From NCBI RefSeq assembly GCF_002291445.1, contig NZ_CP014137.1, positions 1,116,001 through 1,180,000 of the forward strand: a stretch of DNA of 64,000 nucleotides. The letters run 5' to 3'. Shown here in pieces: positions 15,196 through 23,134 of this stretch (position 1 is its first letter; each line of letters opens with the position of its first letter). A program made the translations under genes and the position numbers. The DNA comes from Brenneria goodwinii (lineage in GTDB: Bacteria > Pseudomonadota > Gammaproteobacteria > Enterobacterales > Enterobacteriaceae). The notes beneath the pieces are model-generated. The model was not told where the DNA came from. It saw only the letters and a program-made list of their open reading frames with translations, and did not search any database.

Positions 15196-15940
15196 CACCG
15201 TACCGATTCTTGATATGTGCTGTGGCAGCCGCATGTTCTGGCATGACAAAACCGACGAGCGTGCTGTGTTCATGGATATCCGCAACGAACAGCACACGCT
15301 GTGTGACGGCCGGCATCTGGCTATTAACCCGGACATTATCGCTGATTTTCGTGCGCTGCCGTTCCCGGATGAATCATTCCCTGCTGTTGTGTTCGATCCC
15401 CCGCATCTTGAACGTGCGGGGCCGAACGGCTGGATGCGTAAAAAATACGGCGTATTGAACCCCGATACGTGGCGCGATGATTTGCGTGCCGGATTCAGCG
15501 AGGCGTTCCGTGTTCTGCGTCCGTTGGGCATGCTGGTTTTTAAATGGAATGAAACGCAAATACCAGTTAGCGATGTTTTGTCTCTGACCAATGAAAAACC
15601 GATGATCACGCAGAGGGTAGGAAAAGGCGACAAAACCCACTGGATGCTGTTTCTAAAAGCTGGCGCGGATCCGGCTGGCGATGATGATGTCCTTTTGTCA
15701 TACGCCACCCGTCGGATCATTGAACTTGAATCTCTGTTGCTGGTGGATGCGCCGGAAACAGTATGGCCTGCGGAAGTGGAAATGGTCTATTCACAAATCG
15801 AACGCGCCGGGGAATTACCGGCGCACCATCAGCGCCGCTTACACCATCACATCAATCGCATGTGGCTGGAGAAAATGCCGGTACCGGAAATCGTAAAAGC
15901 GGCCCATTCGCTGGCCGACGCGATGGAGAATTACGCGTGA
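15188..15940 (+). CDS. Class I SAM-dependent methyltransferase, probably DNA-directed
   Basis: 250 aa. A SAM-binding loop (ILDMCCGSRMFWHD, residues 7-20) and a catalytic box VVFDPPH (about residue 76) resembling the DPPY motif of amino-methyltransferases that modify adenine N6 or cytosine N4. The C-terminal part (YATRRIIELESLLLVDA onward) is helical. It overlaps the C5-methyltransferase gene by 4 bp. Target is unknown; protection of phage DNA from restriction is the usual role. Confidence 0.75.
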   Translation: MTDTVPILDMCCGSRMFWHDKTDERAVFMDIRNEQHTLCDGRHLAINPDIIADFRALPFPDESFPAVVFDPPHLERAGPNGWMRKKYGVLNPDTWRDDLRAGFSEAFRVLRPLGMLVFKWNETQIPVSDVLSLTNEKPMITQRVGKGDKTHWMLFLKAGADPAGDDDVLLSYATRRIIELESLLLVDAPETVWPAEVEMVYSQIERAGELPAHHQRRLHHHINRMWLEKMPVPEIVKAAHSLADAMENYA

Positions 15941-17919
15941 AAGAAATCATCGTAGACAATTTTGCCGGTGGCGGTGGGGCTTCAACGGGCATTGAGATGG
16001 CGATCGGGCGTAGCGTTGATATCGCGATTAATCATGACCCTAACGCGATCGCGATGCATACGACAAATCACCCGGATACGCTGCATTATTGCGAATCGGT
16101 GTTCGATATTGACCCTGTGGCGGCGACTGGTGGGCGTCCGGTAGGGTTAGCTTGGTTCAGTCCAGACTGCCGACATTTCTCCAAAGCCAAAGGCTCTAAG
16201 CCAGTGAAAAAGGAGATTCGAGGCTTAGCGTGGATTGTCCTGCGCTGGGCGCTGGCGGTGCGCCCGCGCGTGATGATGCTGGAAAACGTTGAAGAGTTCA
16301 AAACTTGGGGGCCGCTACTGACCGACGCCGATGGCACACAACGGCCGGACCCGGCGCGCGCCGGGGAAACGTTCGCGGCATTCGTCGGTATGCTAAGCGT
16401 TGGCATACCGGTAGATCACCCGGCTCTGGCCGAAGTATGCGAGTTTCTGGAGATCGCGCCCGGTAGCGAACAGGCCCAGCAACTGGTGCGTGGGCTGGGG
16501 TACAACGTCGATTATCGCGAACTGCGAGCTTGCGACTACGGCGCACCGACCATCCGTAAACGCTTTTTCATGGTAATGCGCTGTGATGGCAATCCGGTTA
16601 CATGGCCGGAAGCGACGCACGGCGATCCAAAATCCCCAGCAGTGCTGGCGGGTAAGTTGAAACCGTGGCGAACTGCGGCGGAGTGTATCGATTGGTCAAT
16701 TCCTTGCCCATCTATTTTCGAGCGCAAACGCCCGCTGGCGGAAAACACATTGAAGCGTATCGCCCGCGGTATTCAGCGATTCGTGCTCGATAATCCGACG
16801 CCGTTTATCGTGAAGTGCAACCACACGTCGACGAAAACCCGTTATGAATGCTTTCGCGGTCAGCCACTGGATGAGCCGCTGCAGACGATTACCCGCACTC
16901 CTGGCTTTGCTGTTGTTACACCTCATTTAACGAAATTCCGTACTGGTGCGACCGGACAGGAAGTGACGGAACCTATGCCAACAGTTACTGCTGGTTCGTC
17001 CAATCGTCCTGGCGGGAACGGCCACGCTCTAGGTATGGTTGAAGCGAAACTGACACCGTTCATTGCTGGTGCTGGTGGGCCAAAGTATTCAGCCAAACCG
17101 CGTTCAGTCGAGCAGCCGATGCATACGCTCTGCAATACCAACCATTCTTGCCTTGTTGCGCCAGTTATTGCGCGTATCGGCCAAACCGGGTTTGGTGGAG
17201 ATCGCATGGCATACGATGCAATAAATCCGCTGACGACGGTAACGAGCAAGGCGGAACATTTGCTGGTGGCCCCGGTCATTGCCCGCCAGTTTGGAAACAG
17301 TGTAGGCCACGGCGCCGACGAGCCAAACGGGACGATCACGGCGGGCGGTGGTGGGAAAAGCCAACTGGTTTCGGCGTTTCTCGCTAAGCACTACGGCGGT
17401 AATTATACCGGTTCTGGTGCCGCAATGGATGAGCCTGTACATACCGTTACGACAACGGATCATCATGCGCTGGTGTCGTCTCATTTGATTAAACTGCGTG
17501 GAACATGCAAGGACGGTCAACTGGTCACCGAGCCGATGCCGACTATTACCGCAGGTGGTCTGCATATCGGAGAAGTACGTGCTTTCTTGCTTAAGTATTA
17601 CGGCAACGAGAAGGAAGGGCTAAACATCAATGATCCGCTGCACACTGTCACCAGTCGCGATCGCTTTGGCCTGGTTACTGTCGAGGATGTCGATTATCAG
17701 ATCGTCGATATCGGCATGCGCATGTTGCAGCCGCATGAGCTCTACGCCGCGCAGGGCTTCCCGTCCTGGTACATCATCGATCAGGATTACCGCGGCGTGA
17801 AATACGCGAAAGATAAGCAGGTGGCACGTTGTGGTAATGCTGTACCGCCGCCGTTCGCCGAAGTGCTGGTCCGCGCCAACCTGCCGGAAATGTGCGTTAA
17901 AAAACAACAAGCGGCTTAA
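15937..17919 (+). CDS. DNA (cytosine-5) methyltransferase with repeat-rich target region
   Basis: 660 aa, start GTG 15937 overlapping the previous stop. Motif I is DNFAGGGGASTGIE (residues 7-20), motif IV SPDCRHFS with catalytic Cys78, motif VI ENVEE (116-120), motif VIII TIRKRFF, motif X ARCGNAVPPPF near the end. Between motifs VIII and X a very long region holds about eight units centred on (D/E)P-x-x-T-(I/V)-T, for example EPMPTVTAG, NPLTTVTS, EPVHTVTTTD and DPLHTVTSRD. It probably methylates phage DNA against restriction. The repeats may form the target-recognition surface. A terminator follows directly. Confidence 0.92.
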   Translation: MKEIIVDNFAGGGGASTGIEMAIGRSVDIAINHDPNAIAMHTTNHPDTLHYCESVFDIDPVAATGGRPVGLAWFSPDCRHFSKAKGSKPVKKEIRGLAWIVLRWALAVRPRVMMLENVEEFKTWGPLLTDADGTQRPDPARAGETFAAFVGMLSVGIPVDHPALAEVCEFLEIAPGSEQAQQLVRGLGYNVDYRELRACDYGAPTIRKRFFMVMRCDGNPVTWPEATHGDPKSPAVLAGKLKPWRTAAECIDWSIPCPSIFERKRPLAENTLKRIARGIQRFVLDNPTPFIVKCNHTSTKTRYECFRGQPLDEPLQTITRTPGFAVVTPHLTKFRTGATGQEVTEPMPTVTAGSSNRPGGNGHALGMVEAKLTPFIAGAGGPKYSAKPRSVEQPMHTLCNTNHSCLVAPVIARIGQTGFGGDRMAYDAINPLTTVTSKAEHLLVAPVIARQFGNSVGHGADEPNGTITAGGGGKSQLVSAFLAKHYGGNYTGSGAAMDEPVHTVTTTDHHALVSSHLIKLRGTCKDGQLVTEPMPTITAGGLHIGEVRAFLLKYYGNEKEGLNINDPLHTVTSRDRFGLVTVEDVDYQIVDIGMRMLQPHELYAAQGFPSWYIIDQDYRGVKYAKDKQVARCGNAVPPPFAEVLVRANLPEMCVKKQQAA

Positions 17920-17925
17920 TTCCTT

Positions 17926-17945
17926 GGCCCTTTTGGGCCTTTTTT
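17926..17945 (+). terminator. Terminator after the C5-methyltransferase
   Basis: GGCCC-TTTT-GGGCC followed by six T's. It separates the methyltransferase unit from the SOS-controlled gene. Confidence 0.9.
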
Positions 17946-17952
17946 ATTTACA

Positions 17953-17995
17953 TTCAGAAATATCTCAGGCAATAATATACTGTACATATAAACAG
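17953..17995 (+). promoter_or_regulatory. LexA-controlled promoter
   Basis: The SOS box CTGTACATATAAACAG (17980-17995) has perfect CTGT and ACAG arms with the standard 8-bp spacing. It overlaps the -10 TATACT (17976-17981); a -35 TTCAGA sits 17 bp upstream (17953-17958). Confidence 0.85.
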
Positions 17996-18013
17996 TATTT
18001 TGTGAGGGACCAA

Positions 18014-18256
18014 GTGGCCAAAGTACAAGAAAAATTACCTGCCACAGGATATGCAGTCATTCGCTGCCGCGATAAAGTAGTGGTAGCGAAGTTTATGGAG
18101 TTCCCTGACTGTGAGCGTGCATTGATGTACAGGAATGGCGATTTGGTGTCATTTATGCCGCTGCAACCTAATGAAATCATAGGTACACCAACGCTATTCA
18201 CACAGATGTTGGAAAAAGCTGGATATCGCGTTTGCTCCCCTGATAAACTTTCTTAG
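18014..18256 (+). CDS. SOS-induced 80-aa protein, candidate antirepressor or induction factor
   Basis: Starts at GTG 18014 with GAGGG upstream: MAKVQEKLPATGYAVIRCRD, then KVVVAKFMEFPDCERALMYR. It has a small alpha/beta look and no family I recognise; it does not resemble DinI. It is the first gene after the LexA box, with a terminator upstream, so its expression should follow DNA damage. The resident repressor cannot self-cleave, so a Tum-like antirepressor role is attractive. That is inference. A role in replication or cell-cycle arrest is also possible. Confidence 0.7.
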   Translation: MAKVQEKLPATGYAVIRCRDKVVVAKFMEFPDCERALMYRNGDLVSFMPLQPNEIIGTPTLFTQMLEKAGYRVCSPDKLS

Positions 18257-18301
18257 TCAGCCTGAACACCTGACACCTGCTGCGCCACTGGAGAAAAACC
18301 A

Positions 18302-18397
18302 ATGGCGCATACTTACACCGAAAATCCCCATCGACTGACGTTTAATGACGCCAGCGATTTCGTGCATTCAGCGCTCATCCTGCGGGGTGGCGTATGA
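18302..18397 (+). CDS. 31-aa peptide coupled to ninB
   Basis: MAHTYTENPHRLTFNDASDF to LILRGGV. GGAG lies nine bases upstream and its stop overlaps the ninB start (ATGA). Possibly a leader for coupled translation. No family known to me. Confidence 0.45.
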   Translation: MAHTYTENPHRLTFNDASDFVHSALILRGGV

Positions 18398-18843
18398 AAC
18401 AGCAATTCCACCTCGCAAGCGAAAGCGTCAAGCTAAACGCCATTAATTTTATTCGCCAACTGCCTGTTGACCAAAAACGTCCGCTGGTAGTGGACATTAA
18501 AGAGCCGGGACGAACGGCGGAACAAAATCGGAAGATGTGGCCGCTCCTGAAAGATCTTTCTGACCAGGTAGTTTGGTTCGGCAATAAATACGACACCGAC
18601 GATTGGAAAGACCTGATCACCGCGATGGTGGCAAAGTCTAAAAAGCAAGAGCAACGCATGGCACCCGGCCTGGATGGTGGGGTTGTGATGTTCGGTCAGC
18701 GTACCAGCAAAATGAGTGTTTGCCAGATGGTGGAGGTTATCGAGGCGATTTACTGGTTCGGCACTCAGCAGAATGTGAAATTTAGCGAAAAATCCAAGCT
18801 GGAAATAGAGTGGGCGAAACGTTGGGGTGAGCGGCATGGCTAA
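18394..18843 (+). CDS. ninB: NinB (Orf) recombination mediator
   Basis: 149 aa. DIKEPGRTAEQNRKMWPLLKD and MAPGLDGGVVMFGQRTSKMS are hallmarks of NinB/Orf, which binds single-stranded DNA and SSB and helps load recombinases in place of RecFOR. It overlaps ninG. It supports RecET-driven recombination during replication. Confidence 0.93.
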   Translation: MKQQFHLASESVKLNAINFIRQLPVDQKRPLVVDIKEPGRTAEQNRKMWPLLKDLSDQVVWFGNKYDTDDWKDLITAMVAKSKKQEQRMAPGLDGGVVMFGQRTSKMSVCQMVEVIEAIYWFGTQQNVKFSEKSKLEIEWAKRWGERHG

Positions 18844-19462
18844 ATTACCCCGGCGTAAATGCAAATCATGCGGTCAGTGGTTCCATCCGTCTCGTGGCGG
18901 CCAGATCGTCTGTTCGTACGAGTGCGCAGCCGCGTACGGCAAAGTTCAGACGGAGAAAGCCCGCCAGCGCGCACAACAGCAGGAAAAACGAAAACGGCAG
19001 GAAGAGGCGAGAGCAGATCGCCAGCAGACCAGAGCCCGCAAGCTGGCACTGAAAACCCGTAACGACTGGAAACGCGAAGCTCAGGCAGCTTTTAATCGTT
19101 ATGTTCGACTGCGCGATGCAGGACAGCCCTGCATCAGTTGCGGTGCTCTGCCGGCGCCGAAATTCGGCGGGACAATGGACTGCGGGCATTATCATACGCG
19201 CGGCGCGCGCCCGTGGCTGGCGTTCAATCTGCACAATACGGCTGCGCAATGTGTCCGGTGTAATCGTGACAAAGCCGGAGCACAAAAAGCCTTTGAACAG
19301 GGACTGATTGATCGCATCGGCCCCGATAAGGTTGAAGCCCTGAACTGCAACAACACGCCACGAAAATTCGACATCGAATATTTCAAACGCATCAAATCCA
19401 TTTTCACCCGCAAGGTCCGATCGCTTGAGCGGCGGCGCGCCTGTCATCAGGAGGCAGCTTGA
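18836..19462 (+). CDS. ninG: NinG (Rap) recombination protein
   Basis: 208 aa. N-terminal zinc site (CKSCGQWFHPSRGGQIVCS), an Arg/Lys/Gln-rich coiled segment (residues 35-75), then the CISCGALP...DCGHYHTRG...CVRCN nuclease-like region with a DHH-like metal site. NinG/Rap resolves recombination intermediates. Start at ATG 18836, overlapping the ninB stop. Confidence 0.93.
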   Translation: MAKLPRRKCKSCGQWFHPSRGGQIVCSYECAAAYGKVQTEKARQRAQQQEKRKRQEEARADRQQTRARKLALKTRNDWKREAQAAFNRYVRLRDAGQPCISCGALPAPKFGGTMDCGHYHTRGARPWLAFNLHNTAAQCVRCNRDKAGAQKAFEQGLIDRIGPDKVEALNCNNTPRKFDIEYFKRIKSIFTRKVRSLERRRACHQEAA

Positions 19463-20070
19463 GAACTGTTCAGGATAAATCATGGCAAACGTTGGCATGC
19501 GCTCCGCGGCGTTCGTATCTGGGAAAATATCGACGACTTACTCCATCACAAGATCGGTGGGTGCGCTCACTGCTAAATCACTGGGGATCATTTTATGGTG
19601 GTAGCGGTACAGAGCATCTTTCTGGCGGCGGTATGTGGCCGCAATTAATGACTGGCTGGAGTTGTGAGCAACAGGAAAAAATAACGACTGTATTAGCTGG
19701 TCTACGTGAAATCGGGTATCAGGGAGATACTTTGCTTATTATGGCTAAAAAAATTCTTTGGCCTAAAAGAACGCTGGGGGATCTGATTGGTAATGCTGGT
19801 GACGAAGAGGACGCGGCATTCATGGAACGAATTATTCTCCAGTCATTTAGCAAAGACAGCCCGGTCTATGAGATTGGCCGTGATTACTACACTTGGAATA
19901 AATCTATTGCTGCTATGGCTCGCTGGCTGAACTACAAGTACGCCCCATTTCTGACAGAAAAGCAGTGTGCTGATCGAGTTCGCTGGTGCATAGAATTGTT
20001 CAATTCTGCCGTCTATTTCACTCTATTTGACGAATTATGCAGGGAAGATGCAGAAATTAGCGAAAAATAG
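19459..20070 (+). CDS. Candidate late-gene regulator (Q-position protein, DUF1133-like)
   Basis: 203 aa, starts at TTG 19459 with a perfect AGGAGG four bases upstream, overlapping the ninG stop. The sequence (LTPSQDRWVRSLLNHWGSFY, AMARWLNYKYAPFLTEKQCADR) is helical and ends in a Glu/Lys tail. It occupies the place of antiterminator Q: after ninG and before the late promoter and lysis genes. I recall similar proteins under DUF1133, but the assignment is uncertain. Confidence 0.55.
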   Translation: MRTVQDKSWQTLACAPRRSYLGKYRRLTPSQDRWVRSLLNHWGSFYGGSGTEHLSGGGMWPQLMTGWSCEQQEKITTVLAGLREIGYQGDTLLIMAKKILWPKRTLGDLIGNAGDEEDAAFMERIILQSFSKDSPVYEIGRDYYTWNKSIAAMARWLNYKYAPFLTEKQCADRVRWCIELFNSAVYFTLFDELCREDAEISEK

Positions 20071-20214
20071 TTGCAAACAAGTTTTTAAATTGCATAATTG
20101 TAGTACGCTTTAGCGAAGCTGTATCAAGAAGCGACAGAATTTCAGAAACCCGCCATCGGTGTGGGCTTTCCATCAAAAGCGCTGGACGTGCTTAAACTCA
20201 AAAGAGGGTTTAGC

Positions 20215-20472
20215 ATGTCTGCCAATTTTAAATCTCAAGCTGAAAAATTCATCAAACTGAAATCCATTGAGCCGTTTAACCATCTTTATTTCGATATTGC
20301 GGATGTCGTGATTCTTGAAGTTGGCAGCGATGGTAGTGTTTATGTAGAACTCAATGGCATGTTTCGAAGATGGTATAACGCTGATTTTGTCAAATCGTTT
20401 CCCGCAACAAAATCTCAAGCAAAGGAATCGAAAGGCCACTGGATGCCTTATAGGATGAGAGAAATGTTATAG
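20215..20472 (+). CDS. Phage protein of unknown function, 85 aa
   Basis: MSANFKSQAEKFIKLKSIEP, then a beta-rich stretch (DIADVVILEVGSDGSVYVEL). GAGGG lies upstream of ATG 20215; the upstream open codons have no ribosome site. The gap before it (20071-20214) has a weak promoter-like TTGCAA-16-CATAAT at its start, where the late promoter could be. Confidence 0.6.
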   Translation: MSANFKSQAEKFIKLKSIEPFNHLYFDIADVVILEVGSDGSVYVELNGMFRRWYNADFVKSFPATKSQAKESKGHWMPYRMREML

Positions 20473-20500
20473 TGGGCCGCCGCACGACAGCCCACAACCT

Positions 20501-20911
20501 TTATCCTCTGGCTATCTCTTTTCTGGCTAACTCAGATAGAAATGCCGAACGGTTTTTATAATGCCCGTTTTGCTCAATGTAGCGGTCAATCGCAGTAATG
20601 AGATTACCGGGCATAGTGAGATTGAACTTAACGGCTTTGGTTTCGTATTTCGTCGGATCGATTTCGACCAACGCCATGAAGCCGTTATCTGCTGTTAGAC
20701 GTTCATCACCGATATAATCAGCCGGATCGAGTGGGGCGGGAACATGCCCGCCTTGTTCTGTTAATACTTCCATGTGTTGGCCGAACGCTGTCTCAGCATC
20801 ACGTATGGCACCTTCCAGCGTGTCGCCTGCAAAGAAGCAGCCGTCAACGTCTGGAAAGTAGCCGTCATACGCGCCGCTGTCAGTTTTAAAGATAAAGAGC
20901 GGATAAATCAT
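20501..20911 (-). CDS. hicB: HicB antitoxin
   Basis: 136 aa. N-terminal HicB fold (DGYFPDVDGCFFAGDTLEGA) that masks HicA, and a C-terminal ribbon-helix-helix (FNLTMPGNLITAIDRYIEQN) that binds operator DNA. Start at ATG 20911, with GAGG five bases upstream. It lies downstream of hicA in one operon. Confidence 0.95.
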   Translation of the reverse strand: MIYPLFIFKTDSGAYDGYFPDVDGCFFAGDTLEGAIRDAETAFGQHMEVLTEQGGHVPAPLDPADYIGDERLTADNGFMALVEIDPTKYETKAVKFNLTMPGNLITAIDRYIEQNGHYKNRSAFLSELARKEIARG

Positions 20912-20950
20912 TTTCACCTCACAAAGTTTAGATGATGCGCGTTGCAGAGA

Positions 20951-20970
20951 GGGGCGGCTTTCGCCGCTCC
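20951..20970 (-). promoter_or_regulatory. Hairpin between hicA and hicB
   Basis: On the minus strand GGAGCGGC-GAAA-GCCGCCCC, a GNRA-loop stem with one mismatch and no T run. It may set the toxin/antitoxin expression ratio by processing or attenuation. Confidence 0.5.
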
Positions 20971-20973
20971 CTG

Positions 20974-21162
20974 TTATAACAATTTGAGACCTGATATCTC
21001 TTGAGCCTGTCGGATAACCCCTTTTGAAGAATCCTTTCTGGGGTGGGGTATGGTGATAATCTTCCTTACTCCCGGTTTACTCAGCGTTACATGACTTCCT
21101 GTTTGTCGCTGCTTAACCCATCCGTCAGCCTCTAACCGTTTAATTAACTCCGCACTTTGCAT
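20974..21162 (-). CDS. hicA: HicA toxin, mRNA interferase
   Basis: 62 aa, double-stranded-RNA-binding-like fold with the catalytic His in QRQTGSHVTLSKPG and the ending IPHPRKDSSKGVIRQAQEIS. It cuts mRNA when HicB is lost. Start at ATG 21162, with GGAGG four bases upstream. With hicB it is a self-contained cargo module set against the direction of the late genes. Confidence 0.95.
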   Translation of the reverse strand: MQSAELIKRLEADGWVKQRQTGSHVTLSKPGVRKIITIPHPRKDSSKGVIRQAQEISGLKLL

Positions 21163-21184
21163 CAATCCTCCATCTCGTTAACAT

Positions 21185-21243
21185 GTGGGTATAATACCCA
21201 CCAAGAATGATGATGTCAATACATTTGTGGGTGTAACACCTAC
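21185..21243 (-). promoter_or_regulatory. hicAB promoter with two palindromic operators
   Basis: Minus-strand TTGACA (21214-21219), 17 bp, TATTAT (21191-21196): near-consensus. Operator 1, GTGGGTAT-A-ATACCCAC (21185-21201), covers the -10. Operator 2, GTGGGTGT-A-ACACCTAC (21227-21243), lies upstream of the -35. Two sites 42 bp apart suit cooperative autorepression by HicB. Confidence 0.85.
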
Positions 21244-21308
21244 GATTATTGTCAATGCGTTTACCCAAATCACTATGCGTTAAGTAACTCCACGCATAAG
21301 ACAATTAT

Positions 21309-21337
21309 CAAGGCTCGCTTCAGCGGGCCTTTTCTTT
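21309..21337 (+). terminator. Terminator-like hairpin before the lysis genes
   Basis: AAGGCTCGC/GCGGGCCTT with G-U pairs, then a T-rich tail. In lambdoid phages a terminator lies here, crossed by Q-modified polymerase. Confidence 0.6.
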
Positions 21338-21381
21338 TCCTGTAAATCACACACAGCGCCCCGTAAAACGGAGGTGAGGTC

Positions 21382-21636
21382 ATGAGACGAATGAGCACGA
21401 TATACAGCAGATTATCGTACGGAACAGGTGCTGGGTTAACTGGTGCTGGCGTGTCAGAAAAGACGTATTCCGCCGCAACCAGCCCAAGCGGTTCTTGGTT
21501 GATAGTTGAAACAATTTCCGGATTAACACTCAGCGATTGGGCAATCATCGTCGGCATCATCTGTACCGCGGGGACGTTTGCTGTCAACTGGTATTACCGA
21601 CGCAAGGAATTTCAGTTGAAATCAGGTGATGTCTGA
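21382..21636 (+). CDS. Phage holin
   Basis: 84 aa with one clear membrane helix (WAIIVGIICTAGTFAVNWYY, residues 53-72) and a basic C-terminus (RRKEFQLK). A second weakly hydrophobic part lies at residues 13-35. Good site GGAGGTGAGG. First gene of the lysis cassette, and its stop overlaps the endolysin start. A pinholin is likely, because the endolysin carries its own signal anchor. Confidence 0.8.
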   Translation: MRRMSTIYSRLSYGTGAGLTGAGVSEKTYSAATSPSGSWLIVETISGLTLSDWAIIVGIICTAGTFAVNWYYRRKEFQLKSGDV

Positions 21637-22136
21637 TGAATAAACGTAAAATTGCCGCCGGTGTCGTTTGCTCTGTAGCTATCGCCATTTCTACGGTTTT
21701 GTCATGGGGTAACGTCCGCACAGATAGGGATGGGCTTGAATTGATTGGTAACGCGGAGCAATGCCGCCGCGATCCGTATATTTGTCCAACTGGGATTGCA
21801 ACTGATGGGCTGGGGAATACGCACAACGTTTATGCAGGGAAAACGGACGAACAGATAGCGCGTGATTGGGAGCGAAACATTCTGGAAGCCGAATCCTGCG
21901 TTAATCGGTACGCCAACGGAAAAAAGCTACCGGATGGTGCATTCAGCGCAGCGGTGAGTATCGCTTTTAATGCTGGCTGCCCGACGATGCAGAAATCGAC
22001 GATGTTCCAGCTATTCCGGGCAGGAAATATTCCGGCCGCGTGCGAACAGTTCCCGCGCTGGGTATACGGCGGTGGAAAGAAACTACCGGGGCTGGTTATT
22101 CGGCGAGATAAGGAGCGGGCGTTATGCCTGTCATGA
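21636..22136 (+). CDS. SAR endolysin, glycoside hydrolase 24 lysozyme
   Basis: 166 aa. An N-terminal signal-anchor-release helix (IAAGVVCSVAIAISTVLSW, residues 6-24) tethers it in the inner membrane until depolarisation. The catalytic E-x10-D-x5-T triad is seen in LELIGNAEQCRRDPYICPT. FSAAVSIAFNAGC and RWVYGGGKKLPGL are conserved in this family. It degrades peptidoglycan at lysis. Confidence 0.9.
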   Translation: MNKRKIAAGVVCSVAIAISTVLSWGNVRTDRDGLELIGNAEQCRRDPYICPTGIATDGLGNTHNVYAGKTDEQIARDWERNILEAESCVNRYANGKKLPDGAFSAAVSIAFNAGCPTMQKSTMFQLFRAGNIPAACEQFPRWVYGGGKKLPGLVIRRDKERALCLS

Positions 22137-22618
22137 ACATTATCCCGATCACGTTCCGGGATGCCTGTCAGTTCGTCGCCGAGTTACATCGACACAACAA
22201 ACCGCCGCGGGGCCATAAATTCAGCATCGGGTTGCAGGATGATACGGGATCGTTGGTTGGCGTAGTGATGGCCGGGCGCCCGATAGCGCGGCATCTCGAC
22301 GACGGGCTAACTCTTGAGGTAAACCGGACCTGCACGGACGGCACACAGAACGCCAATTCTATGCTGTATGGCGCAGTGCGTCGGGCAGCGTGGGGAATGG
22401 GATACCGGCGAATCATCACGTACACTCAAGCTGATGAGTCGGGGGTATCGCTTCGCGCAGCTGGTTTTGTGCTGATTAAAACGCTTCCGCCCCGCGGGAG
22501 TTGGGCTGAATCCAGCGTGAAGATGCGAGAAAAGCGCGATCTTGTCGGCAGTGGCGGGGTAGAGCGTCGATTGTGGGAGGTCAGAAGGGCATGTCTATCC
22601 TACCAAGCTGGAAAATAA
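22124..22618 (+). CDS. Acetyltransferase-like phage protein (XF1762-type)
   Basis: 164 aa. The fold resembles GNAT: ELHRHNKPPRGHKFSIGLQD, GVVMAGRPIARHLDDG, then LYGAVRRAAWGMGYRRIITY. Such proteins often sit inside phage lysis cassettes without a known role. AGGAG lies upstream, and it overlaps both the endolysin and the Rz gene. Confidence 0.75.
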   Translation: MPVMNIIPITFRDACQFVAELHRHNKPPRGHKFSIGLQDDTGSLVGVVMAGRPIARHLDDGLTLEVNRTCTDGTQNANSMLYGAVRRAAWGMGYRRIITYTQADESGVSLRAAGFVLIKTLPPRGSWAESSVKMREKRDLVGSGGVERRLWEVRRACLSYQAGK

Positions 22619-23121
22619 CAGCTCTGGCGCTGGTGTCTGGTATCGCTATCGGTGGCGCATTTTGCTGGTGGATCACATCAACGAGCTATGACGCCGATAT
22701 AGCCGTATTGAAAAGCCAGCAAGCCGAACAGTTGAAAGTTATATCTGATCAAGCCACGGCAGACAGTGAAGCCGCTCGACAACGCGAACACGGTTTCCAA
22801 CAGCAAATAGCGACACTCGACGCCGAACGAACAAAGGAACGGGAAAATGCGAAACGTGAAGCTGACCGTCTACGTGCTGATATTGTCAGCGGCCAGCGCA
22901 GGGTGCAGTTCGCCAGTGCCGCCCTTGCAACCTGTGAGCAATCAGCGGGAGCAGTACGCAGCGCCAGCGGCTTGGGTAATGCAGCCGCCGTCCAACTCTC
23001 TGCAACTGCTGGACGAAACATTCTCGATATCCGAACAGGAATAAATGACGACCAGGCTAAGCTGCTTTACCTGCATGAGTACATCAGGGCGCTACAGGCT
23101 CAGGGCGCAGTGGCGAAATAG
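22591..23121 (+). CDS. Rz: Rz-like inner-membrane spanin
   Basis: 176 aa. One N-terminal membrane helix (ITALALVSGIAIGGAFCWWI) and a long periplasmic coiled coil (residues 35-100, Gln/Glu/Ala-rich). Start at ATG 22591, with AGAAGGG upstream, inside the previous gene. It pairs with Rz1 to fuse inner and outer membranes at the end of lysis. Confidence 0.9.
   Translation: MSILPSWKITALALVSGIAIGGAFCWWITSTSYDADIAVLKSQQAEQLKVISDQATADSEAARQREHGFQQQIATLDAERTKERENAKREADRLRADIVSGQRRVQFASAALATCEQSAGAVRSASGLGNAAAVQLSATAGRNILDIRTGINDDQAKLLYLHEYIRALQAQGAVAK
22847..23044 (+). CDS. Rz1: Rz1-like outer-membrane lipoprotein spanin
   Basis: 65 aa, fully inside Rz in the +1 frame. Signal and lipobox MRNVKLTVYVLILSAASAGC, with Cys20 lipidated, then a Pro-rich periplasmic part (PVPPLQPVSNQREQYAAPAA). 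The nested pair is the classic lambda arrangement. Confidence 0.88.
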   Translation: MRNVKLTVYVLILSAASAGCSSPVPPLQPVSNQREQYAAPAAWVMQPPSNSLQLLDETFSISEQE

Positions 23122-23134
23122 AGAATTATTGTAA

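Noticed and set aside
15763..15936. N-terminal extension of the C5-methyltransferase
   Set aside because: It overlaps the upstream methyltransferase; motif I begins directly after GTG 15937, as expected for the family.
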